DNA of 64,000 bases, taken from Capsulimonas corticalis (GTDB lineage Bacteria > Armatimonadota > Armatimonadia > Armatimonadales > Capsulimonadaceae). The translations under genes were made by a program, and so were the position numbers. The notes below the pieces were generated by a model. The model made no database searches. It saw nothing but the letters and a program-made list of their open reading frames with translations, and was not told the DNA's origin. The stretch is from assembly GCF_003574315.2 (NCBI RefSeq), contig NZ_AP025739.1, positions 7,130,001 through 7,194,000 on the forward strand, given 5' to 3'. Positions 61,401 to 64,000 of this stretch are shown here, piece after piece (the first letter of the stretch is position 1; the number at the start of each line of letters is the position of its first letter).

Positions 61401-63351
61401 ACGTAGCTGAGGGGCCTTGAGCGAATCGAACTTCGTAGTTTCCTGTCGAGACCATCGGAGCGGAGATTTGGAATCCATACGTATACAATCCAACACTCCA
61501 TCCCGAATGGCTGTTGCTGGTGGCGATCGTCGTGGAGCCCTGAACGATGTCCCATTGCAGCCCCGATGCGGCCGCGTTCGCGCCCGTGGGCGGAATGATA
61601 ACCGACATTCCTTGTGGGACCGAGGCGTTTGGGACGACTTCGAAGAACGCGGAGTAGAACACTCCATATCCCGCATCCCATCGAACCTCATATCCTTGGC
61701 CGACCGCAGCCGAGCTTGACGCGGTTACGGTTCCATTTTGCCGGTCGAACGTCCAGCCGTTAAGGGAGCTGGATGACGCGACCGTTGAGCCGGCATAAAC
61801 AATATCCCAAAGGACACCCGAGGCGCAGTGATCCGTCCCATTTCCTATTGGAACTCCTGATCCTCCTTGGGGAACGGGAGTAAACGGAGCCGTAGCCGTC
61901 GAATCTTGAACGAGGATGTTATAAGGATGCGACCATCCGGCGCCGAAATCATCCGCTTCGTAGCTGAATTGGGCGACGCCGCCGCCTGCGATCGCCATAT
62001 TCCACGGTCGAAGGCTGTTGTAAATCCGGTTCCAGACCACAGCCGGGCCATGGAGATTGTAGACTGTGATATCCGCAGCAGGCGAGTATTCCTCTTCACC
62101 CGTCGCCAAATTCACAGGGTCTCCGCTGGATGGACCCGAACATCCGCCGTTACCGCCGGCGCCGTCCGCCATTGGACACGTCACGTTGGGAGGGCAGTGA
62201 AGCGAATAGGAGGCAGAGGCGCATCCAAGCGTAGCGGTCCCTGTATAGCGGGCCACATGGCGCAGCGCAGGCAGAACGGAAACATGGGCGAGCAGCTGTT
62301 TTTTCAGGTGCAGGCTCGCCAGCGATCCGATTGAGCTGATTTGCACGCCCTCGGTCGGCTTGGTGTTTTCACAGGCGTGAGCCACTATTTTATCAGACGT
62401 GGAACCTGGCTTGGTCACCGCAATGTAGAGGCCTGGATCCATCGCGCGCCACTGCTTCCACGTGAGATTGACACGGCCGCCTGGCCAGCATCCACAGTCA
62501 GAGCAAAGGTACGATATTCCGGATTTGTCTGCTCGAATGAGTGCGACAAAATGGTCATGCTCCACGAAGGCCACGAGAGGCTTAGGCAACGCGATCAATC
62601 CGGCCTCATCCGCAACAACGGCTCGTGTAGCAAGTTTGAGATGTGGTCCCGCCTTGATGACATCGTCCACAGTGCTGCCGATACCGGTCACATTACAAGC
62701 GGCAAGAATTGTCTTTTTGTCGAATGGCTGATGCAGAGATTGAACGCATGCCGCCAACGCGGCGGCTCCGCAGAGCGGATCAAGATTGGGAGGCTCGGGA
62801 ATACCAAGCTTTGAGTGCTCGGCATGATATCCAGCGCAAGCGCGAGCGTGTCGGAGCCACAGGGTACAATTTTGCGTATTCAGGCCAGGCTGTTCATTCG
62901 CCGTCCGCAACAAACGCTGAAACGCTTCCGTGGAATCTTGATATGAGCCTTTTGCTTCAAGCGTAATAGCGTCATCGTAGGATGCGAGAGTTTTGTATTC
63001 AGCGCTTACGTCTGGTTGCGCGCTTACGGAGGCGAATCGTTTGCGCGCGGAGATCGGATTGAGATTTTTACTCAGCTCATATTCTCCGAGCCAGATGTTT
63101 AGCACCGCCGATCGATTAGCCGACGGCTTCAGGAGGTGAAGTTCGGTCTTCCAGGCGTCAACGCTTTGTTGAGACACGGGGTGAGCGAGGTGTCCACTTT
63201 CATCAAGCAAAGTCGATGGACCAACGGTGGGCAGAGGAGGCTTAGCTCCGAAGGCTTGCGGTGTGATCACCGTGCCGAATAAGATAGCGATAATAGAATA
63301 AGCTACCGGAATTTTCTTCCGGAGGTTATCTACGTGGCGAGGAAATGGCAA
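58474..63351 (-). CDS. Secreted RHS-repeat protein with C39-type cysteine peptidase domain
   Basis: The product has 1625 residues. Signal peptide (IPVAYSIIAILFGTVITPQA). A helical region (60-160) leads to a C39-like peptidase: LDPLCGAAALAACVQSLH (Cys near 195) and VAFVEHDHFVALIRADKSG (His near 265), followed by a CSDCGCWPGG cluster. A DUF6531-like segment (GDPVNLATGEEEYSPAADIT), Ig-like beta domains, then about 30 RHS/YD repeats (for example TDYVYNDVESLLTDVLYPLH). It stops at FDEENRLVTNGH, before the RHS-associated core, which is found instead in the next gene. The RHS shell is therefore encoded in two pieces. C39 peptidases clip leader or linker segments and may release the cargo. Confidence 0.85.
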   Translation of the reverse strand: MPFPRHVDNLRKKIPVAYSIIAILFGTVITPQAFGAKPPLPTVGPSTLLDESGHLAHPVSQQSVDAWKTELHLLKPSANRSAVLNIWLGEYELSKNLNPISARKRFASVSAQPDVSAEYKTLASYDDAITLEAKGSYQDSTEAFQRLLRTANEQPGLNTQNCTLWLRHARACAGYHAEHSKLGIPEPPNLDPLCGAAALAACVQSLHQPFDKKTILAACNVTGIGSTVDDVIKAGPHLKLATRAVVADEAGLIALPKPLVAFVEHDHFVALIRADKSGISYLCSDCGCWPGGRVNLTWKQWRAMDPGLYIAVTKPGSTSDKIVAHACENTKPTEGVQISSIGSLASLHLKKQLLAHVSVLPALRHVARYTGTATLGCASASYSLHCPPNVTCPMADGAGGNGGCSGPSSGDPVNLATGEEEYSPAADITVYNLHGPAVVWNRIYNSLRPWNMAIAGGGVAQFSYEADDFGAGWSHPYNILVQDSTATAPFTPVPQGGSGVPIGNGTDHCASGVLWDIVYAGSTVASSSSLNGWTFDRQNGTVTASSSAAVGQGYEVRWDAGYGVFYSAFFEVVPNASVPQGMSVIIPPTGANAAASGLQWDIVQGSTTIATSNSHSGWSVGLYTYGFQISAPMVSTGNYEVRFAQGPSATFSVIDSHFSVGLGDKYILLANGARIRFTAASAPTAGNTVVRCSVLPTYHTLVDWHYDSSNPSGYYTITLGNRTVMRTTPPVAAYALGDNAFMVSSLVSQISNATGSPLNLVYGAQRSVNGFPLLSSINDASNGSALLTIARDSDGSGHIHSVSDPQGRSVYYSSQVYVVPPFNHANAAFPEVTQVSQIVPSGTSNPPMRYAYDYQRVYAGSGPMLHTITVPSPTGVGVSTSTINYNDQPATVSSTVDGNGNMTAYTPDNLNHTRVTTYNPLGQAIYSYVYGFDNNMSLTTKTDGAGTVVYAAAYSDPNNPTKASSVTDGNGYGTIAPGGTQALDAGGTDGATGGIPWEIVGPTGAFVASSGSPFGWTVSFTGGSLTVSAPSNAVAGSRYEVRATYSLHSYSAYFNIGGARGTSYYRWDQYGNLTSATSPRGVVTSFTWDYSAFPFGELVAAQEGGKTPITYTYCEPSGLLQTSTGPSPAGGLSMVSYTYDSLGNPLTIVSPGNNTGATITSTFNYTLDPGDSAHGVAPYSQPAALGQALTITNALGQVIHIRYNALGQAATTIDPLGHALNIAYNISGQKWKVISPLAGPASPGSLYEEFEYLYPGSQPSKVKKYDEDGHLMRQVNSSYGLEGETVGTSGDTHPINYEYDALYRLKKLTDSNGHSTKYYYNPAGYLSSVIYPGGDTTQMTSYDLNGNPLTRIDGRGVETDYVYNDVESLLTDVLYPLHTDNNVHVTFDGYGRRGSATDNTGTRTYNYNDNDLTTSATTAYVGAPSKTFAYAYYPNGSRKTMSTPAGDFNYSYDAAGRLKQVGNPFSETDTMSYMDNGWLQSHQLGNGAVTSYSYNAVGQLFGQLNQAADGTVLSQFSNITYDGAGNRLSITSTMPGMTSYSGVTDYTYDSLDQLLGEQSSRNGGYTHGFAYDAVGNTTTFRGQGNSFNSNNQNGAFTFDANGNPIQYHGVPLSFDEENRLVTNGH

Positions 63352-63669
63352 CTAGTACTCCATACGTTTCACGGAACGCTCTGTATTTTTTGGAACACCT
63401 AAACACTACATTGGAATACACTATTCCGGAATGGTCCCTTGGTAATATACCATGGCTATTCGAGAATCCGCCAAACTTTTTCGGCAGAGTTGTACACCTT
63501 CGGCCCCTTCAGAGTGGCGTCACCTTACTTCGTATTTTTAAGAGCGTGTTAAAACACTGTTGATTCTTTTGGCGCCGAGTGCTAGCCAAGCCCGAAACTT
63601 GCGAATGCAGAAGACGTTTACAATCAAATAAATTAATCGCAATTATCTCATTAAGCTGTAATCTAGCCG

Positions 63670-63698
63670 AAAAGAGCCTGTAGCACCGCTACAGGCTC
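63670..63698 (-). terminator. Rho-independent terminator, minus strand
   Basis: Perfect 11-base stem (GAGCCTGTAGC 63674-63684, GCTACAGGCTC 63688-63698) with a 3-base loop, followed on the minus strand by TTTTC. It would end a transcript entering from the right of the window. Confidence 0.75.
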
Positions 63699-63730
63699 CA
63701 GAACTTATTCTTCGAAATGCCAGGTAAGCT

Positions 63731-63756
63731 GTAGTTCAGGCTCGCGCCTGAACTAC
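63731..63756. repeat. Perfect hairpin
   Basis: GTAGTTCAGGC (63731-63741), loop TCGC, GCCTGAACTAC (63746-63756). No T-run on either side. It lies 33 bases from the terminator hairpin and may work with it. Confidence 0.6.
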
Positions 63757-64000
63757 TTGCCGCCGATCAGATCGGAAACTGTACAGTATATGGATGCTCC
63801 GTGACCTACTGTTTTTTAGGCCAGGATCAAATTGCAGAAACGCTGATGCAATATCGAGCATGCTTCACTACGTAGGACTTAGCCACTATTTTGCGCTATT
63901 TAACTGGCAAAATGCATTAGCACGCCTAGAGACTGTCTTCCTCGTTCGCCCTGGCGCTCGCGACCGCTAGCCGAAGCGCGCGTATTGTCATTCCTGGGCA

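Larger units (their letters stand above)
63352..64000. other. Intergenic end of the window, no gene seen
   Basis: AT-richer than the rest. It should contain the promoter of the RHS operon near 63352-63420, but no clear box pair is seen. Two strong hairpins occur at 63674-63698 and 63731-63756. No open frame with good coding character is present; the 63345-63563 plus-strand frame is weak. Confidence 0.5.

Overview
The window is GC-rich bacterial DNA with a large accessory fraction. Its best taxonomic pointers are a secreted type IV-prepilin-like protein of the GFTLIELLVVIAI class with a DUF1559-like body (39603-40499), which is characteristic of Planctomycetes and Armatimonadota, and a secreted RHS protein carrying a C39-type cysteine peptidase domain (58474-63351). 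Together these suggest an Armatimonadota (Capsulimonas-like) chromosome, or a large mobile element of one. This is inference from gene content; no rRNA or tRNA was seen.

Layout. (1) 1-7.8 kb, all on the minus strand: a sigma-like factor, a small putative regulator, an IrrE-metallopeptidase/UvrD-helicase fusion, then a ubiquitin-like operon (tandem ubiquitin-like protein, E2-like protein, JAB peptidase, ThiF/E1-like enzyme cut by the window edge). Co-orientation, short overlaps and the gene classes make this the strongest candidate for an undescribed system. (2) 8-14.6 kb: small accessory genes, two paralogous membrane sensors without output domains, a GNAT enzyme, an XRE regulator, a Rep-like winged-helix protein next to DnaA-box-like sites, and a large serine recombinase. 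This looks like an integrated element. (3) 14.8-26.3 kb: a complete type I (I-B-like) CRISPR-Cas locus, array 1 - WYL regulator - cas6 - cas5 - cas8 - cas7 - cas3 - cas4 - cas1 - cas2 - array 2. The two arrays have homologous leaders but diverged repeats. Cas1 carries an unusual acidic insertion. (4) 26.3-39.5 kb: plasmid/ICE-like accessory genes, many in duplicated or decaying copies, with three near-identical promoters sharing an embedded TACCCAACGC element, plus an Mrr-like nuclease operon, a secreted lipase and a DUF932 protein. (5) 39.6-49.6 kb: a prepilin-like protein, a GAF-LuxR regulator, and a phospho-signalling operon (vWA, PP2C phosphatase, Ser/Thr kinase, flanked by three further genes) resembling the TerY-P triad. 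(6) 49.7-54 kb: a conjugative-type coupling ATPase and a replication-relaxation protein, with a zinc-ribbon membrane protein and a helical-repeat protein. (7) 54.2-63.4 kb: a decayed IS982-like transposase, then a minus-strand polymorphic-toxin cluster (RHS/C39 protein, FnIII-RHS-HINT protein with a toxin tail, probable immunity protein).

How it fits together: several independent conflict systems (CRISPR-Cas, ubiquitin-like conjugation with helicase, Mrr-like nuclease, TerY-P-like signalling, RHS toxin) sit among mobility genes (serine recombinase, Rep-like proteins, coupling ATPase, IS remnant). This is the structure of a defence island or integrative element. Element ends (att sites) could not be identified by eye.
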